The notes under the pieces are model-generated. The model had not been told where the DNA came from. It searched no databases and was given only the letters and a program-made list of their open reading frames with translations. A stretch of DNA of 64,000 nucleotides from assembly GCF_900167525.1 (NCBI RefSeq), contig NZ_FUZQ01000005.1, forward strand, positions 1 to 64,000. Reading direction: 5' to 3'. Made by a program: the position numbers and the translations under genes. Shown in pieces: positions 7,852 through 15,588 of the stretch. Each line of letters starts with the position of its first letter. The stretch's first letter is position 1. Source of the DNA: Krasilnikoviella flava. Its GTDB lineage: Bacteria; Actinomycetota; Actinomycetes; Actinomycetales; Cellulomonadaceae.

Positions 7852-7863
7852 TACGGTGTCCCG
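7852..7863 (+). promoter_or_regulatory. Putative leaderless promoter (-10) of the M20 peptidase
   Basis: TACGGT (7852-7857) is followed by exactly 6 nt and then GTG at 7864. No Shine-Dalgarno sequence is visible. Confidence 0.5.
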
Positions 7864-9216
7864 GTGACGTCACAGCCGATCGCCCCGCGCCCCAGCACGC
7901 CGCCCACGACGCCGACCGCCGAGCAGGAGGTCGTGGGCATCTGCCGCGACCTGCTGCGGATCGACACGTCCAACTACGGCAACGGCGAGGGCCCGGGGGA
8001 GCGGCGCGCGGCGGAGCTCGTCGCCGGGCTGCTCACCGACGTGGGTCTCGAGGTAGAGCTGTTCGAGTCGGAGCCCGGACGCACGTCGGTCGTGACCCGG
8101 CTCGAGGGCACGGACCCGACGCGTCCAGCGCTGGTGCTGCACGGGCACACGGACGTGGTGCCGGCCGCGGCCGCCGACTGGTCGGTCGACCCGTTCGGCG
8201 GCGAGGAGATCGACGGGCTCCTGTGGGGTCGCGGCGCCGTCGACATGAAGGACATGGACGCGATGATCCTGTCCGTCGTCCGGCAGATGGTCCGCGAGGG
8301 GCGGCGTCCGGCGCGGGACGTCGTCGTCGCGTTCTTCGCGGACGAGGAGGCGGGCGGCGTGCGCGGCGCGCAGTGGGCGGTGCGCCACCGGCCGGAGCTG
8401 TTCGAGGGCGCCACCGAGGCGATCAGCGAGGTGGGCGGCTTCTCGGTCGAGGTCGGCGGGCGTCGCGCGTACCTGCTGCAGACCGCGGAGAAGGGACTGG
8501 CGTGGCTGCGCCTCGTCGCCGACGGGCGCGCTGGCCACGGCTCCCAGGTGAACGCGGAGAACGCCGTCACCGAGCTCGCCGCGGCGGTCGCGCGGATCGG
8601 GCGGCACCCCTGGCCGTACACGCTCACCCCGACGGTGGAGAGGCTGCTGCGCGGGGTGTCCGACCTCACCGGCCTGCCCTTCGACGGCGAGGACCCGGCC
8701 GCGGTGGACGCGCTCGTCGCGGCGCTGGGGCCGGCGGCGAAGTTCGTGGGCGCCACGGTGCGGCACACGTCCAACCCGACCCAGCTCGACGCGGGCTACA
8801 AGGCGAACGTCATCCCGGGGCGCGCCGAGGCCACCGTGGACGTGCGCCTCCTGCCCGGGCACGAGGAGGAGGGGATGGCGACGCTGCGCGAGCTGGCCGG
8901 CCCGGCCGTGCGGATCGAGCCGATCCACCAGGACACCGCGCTCGAGGTGCCGTTCTCCGGCGACCTCGTCGACTCGATGGTCGCCTCCCTCCTCGCGGAG
9001 GACCCGGGAGCCGCGGTGCTGCCGTACACGCTGTCGGGCGGCACCGACAACAAGTCGCTCTCGCGGCTCGGCATCACCGGCTACGGGTTCGCGCCGCTGC
9101 GCCTGCCCGCCGACCTCGACTTCTCCGGCATGTTCCACGGGGTGGACGAGCGGGTGCCGACCGAGTCGTTGCGCTTCGGCACCCGGGTGCTTGACCGCCT
9201 GCTGAACGACTGCTGA
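7864..9216 (+). CDS. M20/M25/M40 family metallopeptidase
   Basis: This 450-residue zinc hydrolase shows the whole M20 ligand set: LHGHTDVVP (His), GRGAVDMKDM (bridging Asp), ADEEAGG (catalytic Glu pair) and MFHGVDERVP (C-terminal His). A lid/dimerisation domain with DGRAGHGSQ lies between about 215 and 330. Members are aminoacylases, dipeptidases or succinyl-diaminopimelate desuccinylase-like enzymes acting in the cytoplasm; specificity cannot be told. The first 18 residues are Pro/Thr-rich, but the GTG at 7864 is supported by the -10 hexamer placed 6 nt upstream. It converges on the fructosamine-kinase gene with 24 nt between stops. Confidence 0.88.
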   Translation: MTSQPIAPRPSTPPTTPTAEQEVVGICRDLLRIDTSNYGNGEGPGERRAAELVAGLLTDVGLEVELFESEPGRTSVVTRLEGTDPTRPALVLHGHTDVVPAAAADWSVDPFGGEEIDGLLWGRGAVDMKDMDAMILSVVRQMVREGRRPARDVVVAFFADEEAGGVRGAQWAVRHRPELFEGATEAISEVGGFSVEVGGRRAYLLQTAEKGLAWLRLVADGRAGHGSQVNAENAVTELAAAVARIGRHPWPYTLTPTVERLLRGVSDLTGLPFDGEDPAAVDALVAALGPAAKFVGATVRHTSNPTQLDAGYKANVIPGRAEATVDVRLLPGHEEEGMATLRELAGPAVRIEPIHQDTALEVPFSGDLVDSMVASLLAEDPGAAVLPYTLSGGTDNKSLSRLGITGYGFAPLRLPADLDFSGMFHGVDERVPTESLRFGTRVLDRLLNDC

Positions 9217-9240
9217 ACGGCGTCGGCGGACGCGCCGGCG

Positions 9241-10026
9241 TCAGCCGCCCAGCCGGGCGAGCAGTCGGCGGGTCTGCTCGACGTAGCCGCCGCCGAACAG
9301 CACGGCGTGCACCGCGAGCGGGTAGAGCTGGTGCAGCGCGACCCGCTCGCGCCAGCCGTGGGCCAGCGGCCGCGCGGCGTCGTAGCCCGCGACGATCTCG
9401 TCCAGGTGCGGGGCCCCGAAGAGGGCGAGCATGGCGAGGTCGGCCTCCCGGTGGCCGCCGTGGGCCGCGGGGTCGATGAGCACCGCCTCGGCGGAACCCG
9501 CCGGGCCGGGCCCCCACAGCACGTTCCCGGACCACAGGTCGCCGTGCACGCGGGCGGGCGCCTCGCGGGCCGCGGGGCCGGCGAGGGCACCGAGGCGGCC
9601 GCACACGCGGTCGACGGCGGCGGCGTCCCGCCCGGTGAGCACGCCCCGCTCGCGGCCCTGTGAGACGACGGGCAGGAGCCGGGCGTGGGCGTAGAACGCC
9701 GGCCAGTCGCCCCACGTCCCCGCGACCAGCGGCAGGGGGTCGTCGAGCGGGCCGAACCAGCCGGCGGCCGCCCCCGGCGGAAGGACGCCGAACCCGTCCG
9801 CGCCCGCGCCGTGCAGGACGGCGAGCCGGCGGCCGAGGTCGCGTGCGGCGTCGGGTGTGGGGCGGGCCGTGGGGACGCGCTCCAGGTCGAGGTGCCCCGC
9901 GCCGACGTCCAGCACCCGGGCGACCCGCGGGCCCCCGGGCACGGCGAGCCAGCGCAGCCCGGCGGCCTCGGTGGCGAAGAACCCGGGCGGCGCGTCCGGC
10001 CGGGACTTGCGGAAGGCGTCGACCAT
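9241..10026 (-). CDS. Fructosamine kinase family protein (aminoglycoside-phosphotransferase fold)
   Basis: This 261-residue protein carries a kinase-like fold with ARVHGDLWSGNVLWG as the catalytic loop (HGDxxxxN), VLIDPAAHGGHREADLAMLALF as the metal-binding Asp segment, and an N-terminal EAAGLRWLAVPGGPRVARVLDVG. Fructosamine-3-kinases phosphorylate ketoamines on glycated proteins or amino acids so that the adduct breaks down. I start it at the ATG at 10026 (MVDAFRKSR): the 44 codons of open frame upstream look like non-coding extension and have no family similarity. The ribosome binding site is weak (GAGAG). Confidence 0.82.
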   Translation of the reverse strand: MVDAFRKSRPDAPPGFFATEAAGLRWLAVPGGPRVARVLDVGAGHLDLERVPTARPTPDAARDLGRRLAVLHGAGADGFGVLPPGAAAGWFGPLDDPLPLVAGTWGDWPAFYAHARLLPVVSQGRERGVLTGRDAAAVDRVCGRLGALAGPAAREAPARVHGDLWSGNVLWGPGPAGSAEAVLIDPAAHGGHREADLAMLALFGAPHLDEIVAGYDAARPLAHGWRERVALHQLYPLAVHAVLFGGGYVEQTRRLLARLGG

Positions 10027-10067
10027 GCGTGCTCTCTGCGTGCTCGTTCCGACCGTGCCCGGCCGGA

Positions 10068-10319
10068 TCAGAACGTGGGGTTGACCTTGATGATCTTGCG
10101 GCGCAGCCACACCCGACGCTCGCCGCCCAGGTACAGGCGGCTGCGGGCGAGCTCCCACCGGCCGTACTCGGCCTCGTCGGTGAGCATCTTGCGTGCGTCC
10201 GGGACGCTGGTGTCCCGGTCGATCGTCAGCACGCGGTACTCGTACTGTCCGTGCTTGCGCCAGGCGGACGGGGCGCCGGAGCGCGCCCCTGCCTGAGTCG
10301 TCGACGAGATCGAAGCCAT
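10068..10319 (-). CDS. DUF5703-type small conserved protein
   Basis: This 83-residue protein is basic in its C-terminal half: YEYRVLTIDRDTSVPDARKMLTDEAEYGRWELARSRLYLGGERRVWLRRKII. That pattern is familiar from the actinobacterial DUF5703 family, which has no assigned function. The start at 10319 (MASISSTTQ) is favoured by GGGAGGAC just upstream. It lies upstream of the fructosamine-kinase gene on the same strand with 41 nt between them and could be cotranscribed. Its promoter region is shared with the divergent acidic protein at 10394. Confidence 0.8.
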   Translation of the reverse strand: MASISSTTQAGARSGAPSAWRKHGQYEYRVLTIDRDTSVPDARKMLTDEAEYGRWELARSRLYLGGERRVWLRRKIIKVNPTF

Positions 10320-10381
10320 CCGCTGTCCTCCCGAAGTGCTGGCGGGCGGTTTTCGTCTGCCCATTGTGCCCCTCGGGGCGC

Positions 10382-10393
10382 TACCGTCAGAGC
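10382..10393 (+). promoter_or_regulatory. Putative leaderless promoter (-10) of the acidic protein
   Basis: TACCGT (10382-10387) is followed by 6 nt and the ATG at 10394, with no ribosome binding site. Confidence 0.5.
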
Positions 10394-10747
10394 ATGACCG
10401 CAGACCCGCGTGCCGCGCTGGACCGCTTCGTCGCCGCGCTGGAGGCGCACTACCACGCGGTGTCGACCCGTCGGGGCGACGACGACCCCGCGGTCGACGA
10501 CGCCTACGAGGTCCTGGCCGACGCGTTCGAGGTCTACGAGGACGCGCTCGCCCAGGTCTACTCCGAGGTCACGCCGTTCTTCCTCGACGACGGCGACGAC
10601 GAGGACGACGAGGACGACGGCGACGAGGGGGACGACGAGGACGACCTCGACGCGGAGCTGGACACCGATCTCGAGGGTCACGGTCCGGCCATCGAGCGGT
10701 CGGCGGACGCCGAGCCCCCGGGGCAGGCCTACCAGCGCTCGGGGTAG
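10394..10747 (+). CDS. Small highly acidic conserved protein of unknown function
   Basis: The 117-residue protein has a helical N-terminal domain (DRFVAALEAHYHAVSTRRG, DDAYEVLADAFEVYEDALAQVY, then SEVTPFFL), followed by an almost uninterrupted Asp/Glu tract at about 66-95. Similar proteins occur in related actinobacteria, sometimes labelled primosomal protein without evidence. The acidic tail suggests binding to a basic partner or metal, which is inference. The reading frame overlaps the convergent aldo/keto reductase by 19 nt at the 3' end. The repetitive GACGAC codons make the tract prone to length change. Confidence 0.75.
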   Translation: MTADPRAALDRFVAALEAHYHAVSTRRGDDDPAVDDAYEVLADAFEVYEDALAQVYSEVTPFFLDDGDDEDDEDDGDEGDDEDDLDAELDTDLEGHGPAIERSADAEPPGQAYQRSG

Positions 10748-11694
10748 CCGATCTCCGGGGCCGAGACGTCGTCGAGCGCGGCGTGCACCTCGCCCGGCAG
10801 GTCCAGGTCGACGGCCGCGAGCGACGCGCGCAGCTGGGCCGGCGTGCGCGCCCCGACGATCGCGCTCGCGACGCCGTCGCGGGCGAGCAGCCAGGCGAGC
10901 GCCACCTCGAGCGGCGCGCGACCGAGGCCGTCGGCGGCGGTGGCCACCGCCTCGACCACGGACGACGCGGTGGCATCCAGGTAGGGATCGACGAAGGCCG
11001 CCAGGTGCGCCGACGCCGCGCGGGAGTCCGCCGGGATGGCGCGGCGGTACTTGCCGGTGAGCACGCCGCGTCCGAGCGGGGACCAGGCCAGCATCCCGAG
11101 CCCGAGGGCGTCCGCGGCGGGCGCGACGTCGCGCTCCGCGCCCCGCTGCAACAGGGAGTACTCCAGCTCGAGGGCGCTCAGCCCGGTCCCGTCCGCCTCC
11201 AGGAGCGTCGCGGCCCGCGCCGACGCCCAGCCGGGATGGTTCGACAGGCCGACGTAGCGGGCCCGCCCGGACGTCACCGCGAGGCGTAGCGCCGACACCG
11301 TCTCGGCGAGCGGCGTCGCCGGGTCGGGGCACGCGACGAGGAACAGGTCCACGTGGTCGGTGCCGAGCCGCGCCAGGGAGGCGTCCAGGTCGGCGAGCAG
11401 ACCCGCCCGCGACGCGTCGACGCGGGCACCGGACCGTCCGGCGCGGACGCCGCCCTTGGTGCACAGCACGACGTCGTCGCGCGCGACCTTGCCCTCCAGC
11501 AGGGAGCCGATGACGCGTTCGGCGTCGCCGTCGCCGTATGTCGCGGCCGTGTCGACGAGGGTGCCGCCGGCGTCGACGAAGTCGCGCAGCTGCTCCGCCG
11601 CGTCCAGGTCGTCGGTGTCCCGTCCCCAGGTCATCGTCCCCAGGCCGAGCTCGGACACGCGCAGGCCCGTACGGCCCACCTGACGACGCTCCAT
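10729..11694 (-). CDS. Aldo/keto reductase
   Basis: This 321-residue (alpha/beta)8-barrel oxidoreductase probably uses NADPH. Family landmarks are RTGLRVSELGLGTMTWG at the N-terminus, VDTAATYGDGDAE (catalytic Asp and Tyr), VVLCTKGG (catalytic Lys) and GLSNHPGW. The segment that usually carries the tetrad His (VDLxxxH) reads DHVDLFLVACPDP, so the His is replaced; substrate range or activity may be altered. ATG at 11694 gives MERRQVGRTGLR, the normal N-terminus. It is divergent from uppP with 51 nt between starts. Substrate unknown. Confidence 0.87.
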   Translation of the reverse strand: MERRQVGRTGLRVSELGLGTMTWGRDTDDLDAAEQLRDFVDAGGTLVDTAATYGDGDAERVIGSLLEGKVARDDVVLCTKGGVRAGRSGARVDASRAGLLADLDASLARLGTDHVDLFLVACPDPATPLAETVSALRLAVTSGRARYVGLSNHPGWASARAATLLEADGTGLSALELEYSLLQRGAERDVAPAADALGLGMLAWSPLGRGVLTGKYRRAIPADSRAASAHLAAFVDPYLDATASSVVEAVATAADGLGRAPLEVALAWLLARDGVASAIVGARTPAQLRASLAAVDLDLPGEVHAALDDVSAPEIGYPERW

Positions 11695-11731
11695 GGCGGG
11701 CCAGGCTACCGGGAAACCCTGCTGGTCCGGG

Positions 11732-11745
11732 TAGTGTGACCGCCC
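11732..11745 (+). promoter_or_regulatory. Putative -10 of uppP, near-leaderless
   Basis: TAGTGT (11732-11737) lies 8 nt before the GTG at 11746, with no ribosome binding site between. Confidence 0.4.
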
Positions 11746-12618
11746 GTGAATGCCTGGGAAGCGATCCTGCTCGGCCTGGTCCAGGGCCTGACCGAGTTCC
11801 TGCCGATCTCCTCGAGCGCGCACCTGCGCATCGTCGGGGAGCTGCTCGGCGGGACGGACCCCGGGGCCGCGTTCACCGCGATCACCCAGATCGGCACCGA
11901 GGCGGCCGTGCTGCTCTACTACCGCCGCACGATCCGGGACATCTGCGTCGCCTGGTGGAAGTCCCTCGTGGGCACGCACGGCAGCGACTGGCGCTCCCGG
12001 ATGGGCGCCCACGACGACCAGGCGCGCATGGCCTGGTACATCGCGCTCGGCTCGATCCCGATCGGCGTGCTCGGGCTGCTTTTCCAGGACCAGATCGAGA
12101 CGTACCTGCGCAACCTCTGGATCACCGTGACGACGCTGGTCGTCTTCGGCCTCCTGCTCGGCTGGGCGGACAAGATCGGCCGCCGTTCGCGCCGGCTCGA
12201 CGAGCTCAACCCGAAGCGGGCGATCGGGTTCGGGTTCGCGCAGGCGCTCGCGCTCGTCCCGGGCGTGTCGCGCTCGGGCGGCACGATCACCGCCGGGCTG
12301 TTCATGGGCTTCACCCGCAAGGCCGCCGCGGACTACTCGTTCCTGCTCGCGATCCCCGCGGTCCTGATGTCGGGTTTCTACCAGCTCGCCAAGTCGGTCG
12401 GCGAGGACCCGGCGCCCGGGTCGCCCGGGGCCGGGGCCACCCTTGTCGCGACGCTCGTCGCGTTCGTCGTCGGGTACGTCGTCATCATCGGGTTCCTCAA
12501 GCTCATCACCACGCACTCGTTCATGCCGTTCGTCTGGTACCGCCTCGGCCTGGCAGCCGTGGTCGTGGTCCTGCTGCTGACCGGCGTGCTCACGGCGAAC
12601 GGCGGGATCGTCGTCTGA
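11746..12618 (+). CDS. uppP: Undecaprenyl-diphosphate phosphatase UppP/BacA
   Basis: This 290-residue integral membrane enzyme dephosphorylates undecaprenyl diphosphate to recycle the lipid carrier of peptidoglycan synthesis, and overexpression gives bacitracin tolerance. The two family signatures are present: [17 protein letters not shown] near the N-terminus, and [17 protein letters not shown] from about residue 172. Around eight hydrophobic segments can be seen. The GTG start gives [15 protein letters not shown], the usual beginning. Downstream, mshC follows after 81 nt. The pairing uppP-mshC is common in actinobacteria. Confidence 0.95.
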   Translation: MNAWEAILLGLVQGLTEFLPISSSAHLRIVGELLGGTDPGAAFTAITQIGTEAAVLLYYRRTIRDICVAWWKSLVGTHGSDWRSRMGAHDDQARMAWYIALGSIPIGVLGLLFQDQIETYLRNLWITVTTLVVFGLLLGWADKIGRRSRRLDELNPKRAIGFGFAQALALVPGVSRSGGTITAGLFMGFTRKAAADYSFLLAIPAVLMSGFYQLAKSVGEDPAPGSPGAGATLVATLVAFVVGYVVIIGFLKLITTHSFMPFVWYRLGLAAVVVVLLLTGVLTANGGIVV

Positions 12619-12687
12619 CCGGGTCGCGGGACCCGGGAGACCCGGACGCCGTCCTGAACGGGTGACCTGACCGGGTGAGACGGCCGG

Positions 12688-12699
12688 TAGCCTGGGCGC
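12688..12699 (+). promoter_or_regulatory. Putative leaderless promoter (-10) of mshC
   Basis: TAGCCT (12688-12693) is followed by exactly 6 nt and GTG at 12700; no Shine-Dalgarno sequence. Confidence 0.55.
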
Positions 12700-13983
12700 G
12701 TGCGTTCCTGGCCCGCCCCGCAGATCCCTGAGCTCCCCGCACCGGCCGACGGTCGTCGCACGCCCGTCCGGGTGTACGACAGCACCACCGGACGGCTCGT
12801 GGACCCGGCCCCGGGGGACACCGCCCGCTACTACGTCTGCGGCATCACGCCGTACGACGCGACCCACCTGGGGCACGCGAACACCTATCTGGCGTTCGAC
12901 CTGCTGCACCGGGCGTGGCTGGACGCCGGCATGGACGTGACGTTCGTCTCGAACGTCACCGACGTCGACGACCCCCTGCTGGAGCGCGCCGACGCCACCG
13001 GCGTCGACTGGCGGGACCTGGCGGCCGACCAGGTCGCGCTCTTCCGCGAGGACATGACGGCGCTCGGCATGGTGCCCCCCGCCACCTGGACGGGGGCCGT
13101 CGAGTCCGTGCCCGCCGTGGTCGCCGCCGTCGAGCGGCTGCTCGAGGACGGCGCCGCCTACCGGGTGCCGGTCGAACCCGGCGCCGGCGGGGACGACCCG
13201 TGTCTCGGCGACGTGTACGCCGATCTGTCTGCCGACCCCGACTTCGGCCAGGTCGCCCGCCTCGACCCGGTGGCGATGACCGAGCTGTTCGCCGAGCGCG
13301 GCGGCGACCCGCAGCGCGAGGGCAAGAAGAACCCGCTGGACCCGCTGCTGTGGCGGCGCGAGCGACCCGGCGAGCCGGCGTGGGACGGCGCGACGCTCGG
13401 CACCGGCCGTCCGGGCTGGCACATCGAGTGCGCCGTCATCGCCCGCGACGGGCTCGGCCTGCCGTTCGACCTGCAGGGCGGGGGAGCGGACCTGTTGTTC
13501 CCGCACCATGAGATGTCCACGTCCCACGACCGCCTGCTGGGCGGCGGCGGGGCCGGCGTGCACGTCCACGCCGGCCTGGTCGCCTACCAGGGCGAGAAGA
13601 TGAGCAAGTCGCGCGGCAACCTCGTGTTCGTCTCCGCGCTGCGCCGCGCCGGGGTGGACCCGATGGCGATCCGCGTCGCGCTCCTCGCCCACCACTATCG
13701 CACCGAGTGGGAGTGGACCGATGCCGACCTCGAGGCCGGCATCGCCCGCCTCGAGCGCTGGCGCACCGCCCTCTCCGGCAACGGGGGCCCGGACGCGACA
13801 TCGACCCTGGCCGCGCTGCGCGCCGCGCTCGCGGACGACCTCGACGGCCCGGCGGCTCTGGCCGCCGTGGACGCCTGGGCCGACCGTGCGCTCGAGCCCG
13901 GCCGGGACACGGACGCCGACCACGAGGGTGCGCCGGGGGTGCTGGCCCGCGCGGTGAACGCGCTGCTCGGCGTCCGCCTGTAG
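12700..13983 (+). CDS. mshC: L-cysteine:1D-myo-inositol 2-amino-2-deoxy-alpha-D-glucopyranoside ligase (mycothiol synthesis)
   Basis: This 427-residue ATP-dependent ligase joins cysteine to GlcN-Ins, the third step toward mycothiol, the main thiol of actinobacteria. It is a cysteinyl-tRNA synthetase paralogue: the zinc-binding Cys47 in [10 protein letters not shown], the HIGH-like THLGHA (55-60), WHIECAVIA, the [12 protein letters not shown] motif and KMSKS at 300-304 are all present. It is shorter than CysS and lacks the anticodon-binding C-terminus, which separates the two. GTG at 12700 has a -10 hexamer 6 nt upstream. The gene converges with the TetR gene at 14007. Confidence 0.95.
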   Translation: MRSWPAPQIPELPAPADGRRTPVRVYDSTTGRLVDPAPGDTARYYVCGITPYDATHLGHANTYLAFDLLHRAWLDAGMDVTFVSNVTDVDDPLLERADATGVDWRDLAADQVALFREDMTALGMVPPATWTGAVESVPAVVAAVERLLEDGAAYRVPVEPGAGGDDPCLGDVYADLSADPDFGQVARLDPVAMTELFAERGGDPQREGKKNPLDPLLWRRERPGEPAWDGATLGTGRPGWHIECAVIARDGLGLPFDLQGGGADLLFPHHEMSTSHDRLLGGGGAGVHVHAGLVAYQGEKMSKSRGNLVFVSALRRAGVDPMAIRVALLAHHYRTEWEWTDADLEAGIARLERWRTALSGNGGPDATSTLAALRAALADDLDGPAALAAVDAWADRALEPGRDTDADHEGAPGVLARAVNALLGVRL

Positions 13984-14010
13984 CCGTCAGCAGCCGTCGG
14001 CAGCCGTCAG
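13982..14010 (+). repeat. Three tandem 10-bp copies between mshC and the TetR gene
   Basis: AGCCGTCAGC, AGCCGTCGGC and AGCCGTCAGC-like units follow one another directly after the mshC stop, reaching into the end of the TetR gene. This is probably slippage. Confidence 0.6.
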
Positions 14011-14549
14011 CGTGGCGCGCGGATCCCGGCGAGAGCGACGGCCAGGAGGGGTCCGCGGTCCTCGGGCTGCCCGATTCGCACGGCGTGCTCGACCCCGCAC
14101 ACGAGGTGCTGGACATGCTCGGTGGTGAGCCCGGGCCGCAGGGCGCCGTCGGACGCAGCACGCTCGAACAGGTCCGTGAAGGACGCCCGGATCTCCCGCT
14201 TCAGGTCGCGGGCGCGGTCGGAGTCGTCGTGCGACGCGAGCAGGACCTGCTGGAGCCCCCCGTCCTCGAGCTGAAGGGCCAGCCCTCCCTGCACGAACAT
14301 ATCGAGCCCGTCGATCGCCGGCTGCTGGGCGGAGACGCGTCGTGCGAGGTCCCGGAGCAGCTCCAGGCGCTCCATCGAGAGCGCCTCGACCAGGGCGTGG
14401 ACCGTCGGGAAGTGCCGGTACACGGTGGCCACGCCGACGCCGGCGTCGCGGGCGACCTCGTTGAGCCGCAGCTCGCCGGCGTCGCGGCCACGGGCGACCT
14501 CGAGAATGCGTTCGCGGCTGCGGGCGGCGTCCGAGCGTCTGGCTGTCAC
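14007..14549 (-). CDS. TetR-family transcriptional regulator
   Basis: This 180-residue protein has an N-terminal DNA-binding domain: RSRERILEVA, then LRLNEVARDAGVGVATVYRHFPTVHALVEAL, a canonical TetR helix-turn-helix. The ligand-binding half (about 60-180) is a set of helices of TetR_C type. It is divergent from an SDR dehydrogenase gene 85 nt away, with inverted repeats in between, so it most likely represses that gene and itself until a ligand binds. The start is a GTG at 14549; nothing better is in frame upstream. Confidence 0.88.
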   Translation of the reverse strand: MTARRSDAARSRERILEVARGRDAGELRLNEVARDAGVGVATVYRHFPTVHALVEALSMERLELLRDLARRVSAQQPAIDGLDMFVQGGLALQLEDGGLQQVLLASHDDSDRARDLKREIRASFTDLFERAASDGALRPGLTTEHVQHLVCGVEHAVRIGQPEDRGPLLAVALAGIRAPR

Positions 14550-14578
14550 GCGTCCACCTTAGGGGAGTAAGAGGATGA

Positions 14579-14619
14579 CCTATCCGGTTGAGTGATACCG
14601 TCAAGTGGATAGGTTATCC
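14579..14619 (+). promoter_or_regulatory. Promoter and probable TetR operator for the SDR gene
   Basis: CCTATCC (14579-14585) and GGATAGG (14607-14613) form an inverted pair, and GGATA-GGT-TATCC (14607-14619) is a second palindrome. TTGAGT (14588-14593) and TAGGTT (14610-14615) with a 16-bp spacer make a promoter toward the SDR gene; the -10 lies inside the second palindrome, as expected of a repressor site. Confidence 0.6.
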
Positions 14620-14634
14620 GATCGAAGGAGCACC

Positions 14635-15564
14635 ATGCCCTGGGACCCCGGTCGCCTGCCCGCCCTGACCGGCCGGACGTTCGTCATCACCGGCGCGACG
14701 GCCGGCATCGGCTACTTCGCGGCCGAACAGCTTGCCGCTGCCGGCGCCCGCGTCGTCCTCACCGCCCGCTCCGCCCCGAAGGGGGAGCGCGTCCTGCGGA
14801 CGCTGCGCGACACGGTGCCGGGGGCCGAGGCGAGCGTCGTCGGCCTCGACCTCGCGTCCCTGGCGTCGGTGCGTCGCGCCGCCGGCGAGCTCGCCCGGCT
14901 GCCTCGGATCGACGGGATGTTCCTCAACGGCGGCAGCATGGCGATGGGCCGCAGCGATCTCACGGACGACGGCCTGCCGATGATGCTCGGCACCCATACC
15001 GTCGCCGCCTTCGCCCTGGTCGCGAGCGTCCTGCCCGCCCTCGCCACCGCCGGCCGCGAGCACGGCACCGTCCCGCGCGTGGTGCACGCCTCGACGGGAT
15101 TCGTCGCGCGCGCCAGGGCCCGGGTCGACGACGTGGCGGCCGTCCCGCGGACAGCCATCGCCGCGTACGTCAAGGCCAAGACCGTCACGGAGGTCTTCGC
15201 GTTCGAGCTCGACCGGCGGCTGCGCGCCCAGGCGCTTCCCGTCGCGTCGATCGTCAGCAGGCCCGGGGTCGGGGTCGACGCGAAGACGCCGGAGCGTGCC
15301 GGCGTGCGCGACGCGACGACGCCGTACCAGCGCAACCCCTCCGCGCCGTGGGCGCAGGGCAAGGACACCGCCGCCTGGTCGGGGGTCCGCGCGCTGAGCG
15401 ACCCGGAGGCGCGCGGCGGCGAGTACTACGCCCCCACCGGCGCGCTGCGTGGCCGGCCCGTGCGCATCGCCCCGCTGCCCCGCACGGCCGCCCCTGGCGG
15501 GGACCTCGCCGCGCGGGTCTGGGGGCAGCTGGAGGCGCTCGCCGGTACCGTGCTCGCCGTGTGA
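14635..15564 (+). CDS. Short-chain dehydrogenase/reductase family oxidoreductase
   Basis: This 309-residue protein has a Rossmann N-terminus TFVITGATAGIGYFAAEQLAA with the TGxxxGIG cofactor motif, DLASLASV as the adenine-contact region, VVHASTGFV (catalytic Ser) and AYVKAK (YxxxK). The usual NNAG segment reads NGGSMAM. It resembles the retinol-dehydrogenase-like branch of SDRs. ATG at 14635 has GAAGGAG 6 nt before it. The divergent TetR gene and the shared operator suggest induction by a small hydrophobic compound. It converges on the PAC2 gene. Confidence 0.85.
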   Translation: MPWDPGRLPALTGRTFVITGATAGIGYFAAEQLAAAGARVVLTARSAPKGERVLRTLRDTVPGAEASVVGLDLASLASVRRAAGELARLPRIDGMFLNGGSMAMGRSDLTDDGLPMMLGTHTVAAFALVASVLPALATAGREHGTVPRVVHASTGFVARARARVDDVAAVPRTAIAAYVKAKTVTEVFAFELDRRLRAQALPVASIVSRPGVGVDAKTPERAGVRDATTPYQRNPSAPWAQGKDTAAWSGVRALSDPEARGGEYYAPTGALRGRPVRIAPLPRTAAPGGDLAARVWGQLEALAGTVLAV

Positions 15565-15588
15565 GGACGGCGGCGACGTCGGCAGTGC

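Noticed and set aside
10729-13923. A 1064-codon minus-strand frame whose end is the aldo/keto reductase
   Set aside because: Only the last 321 codons are a protein; the rest is antisense to uppP and mshC.
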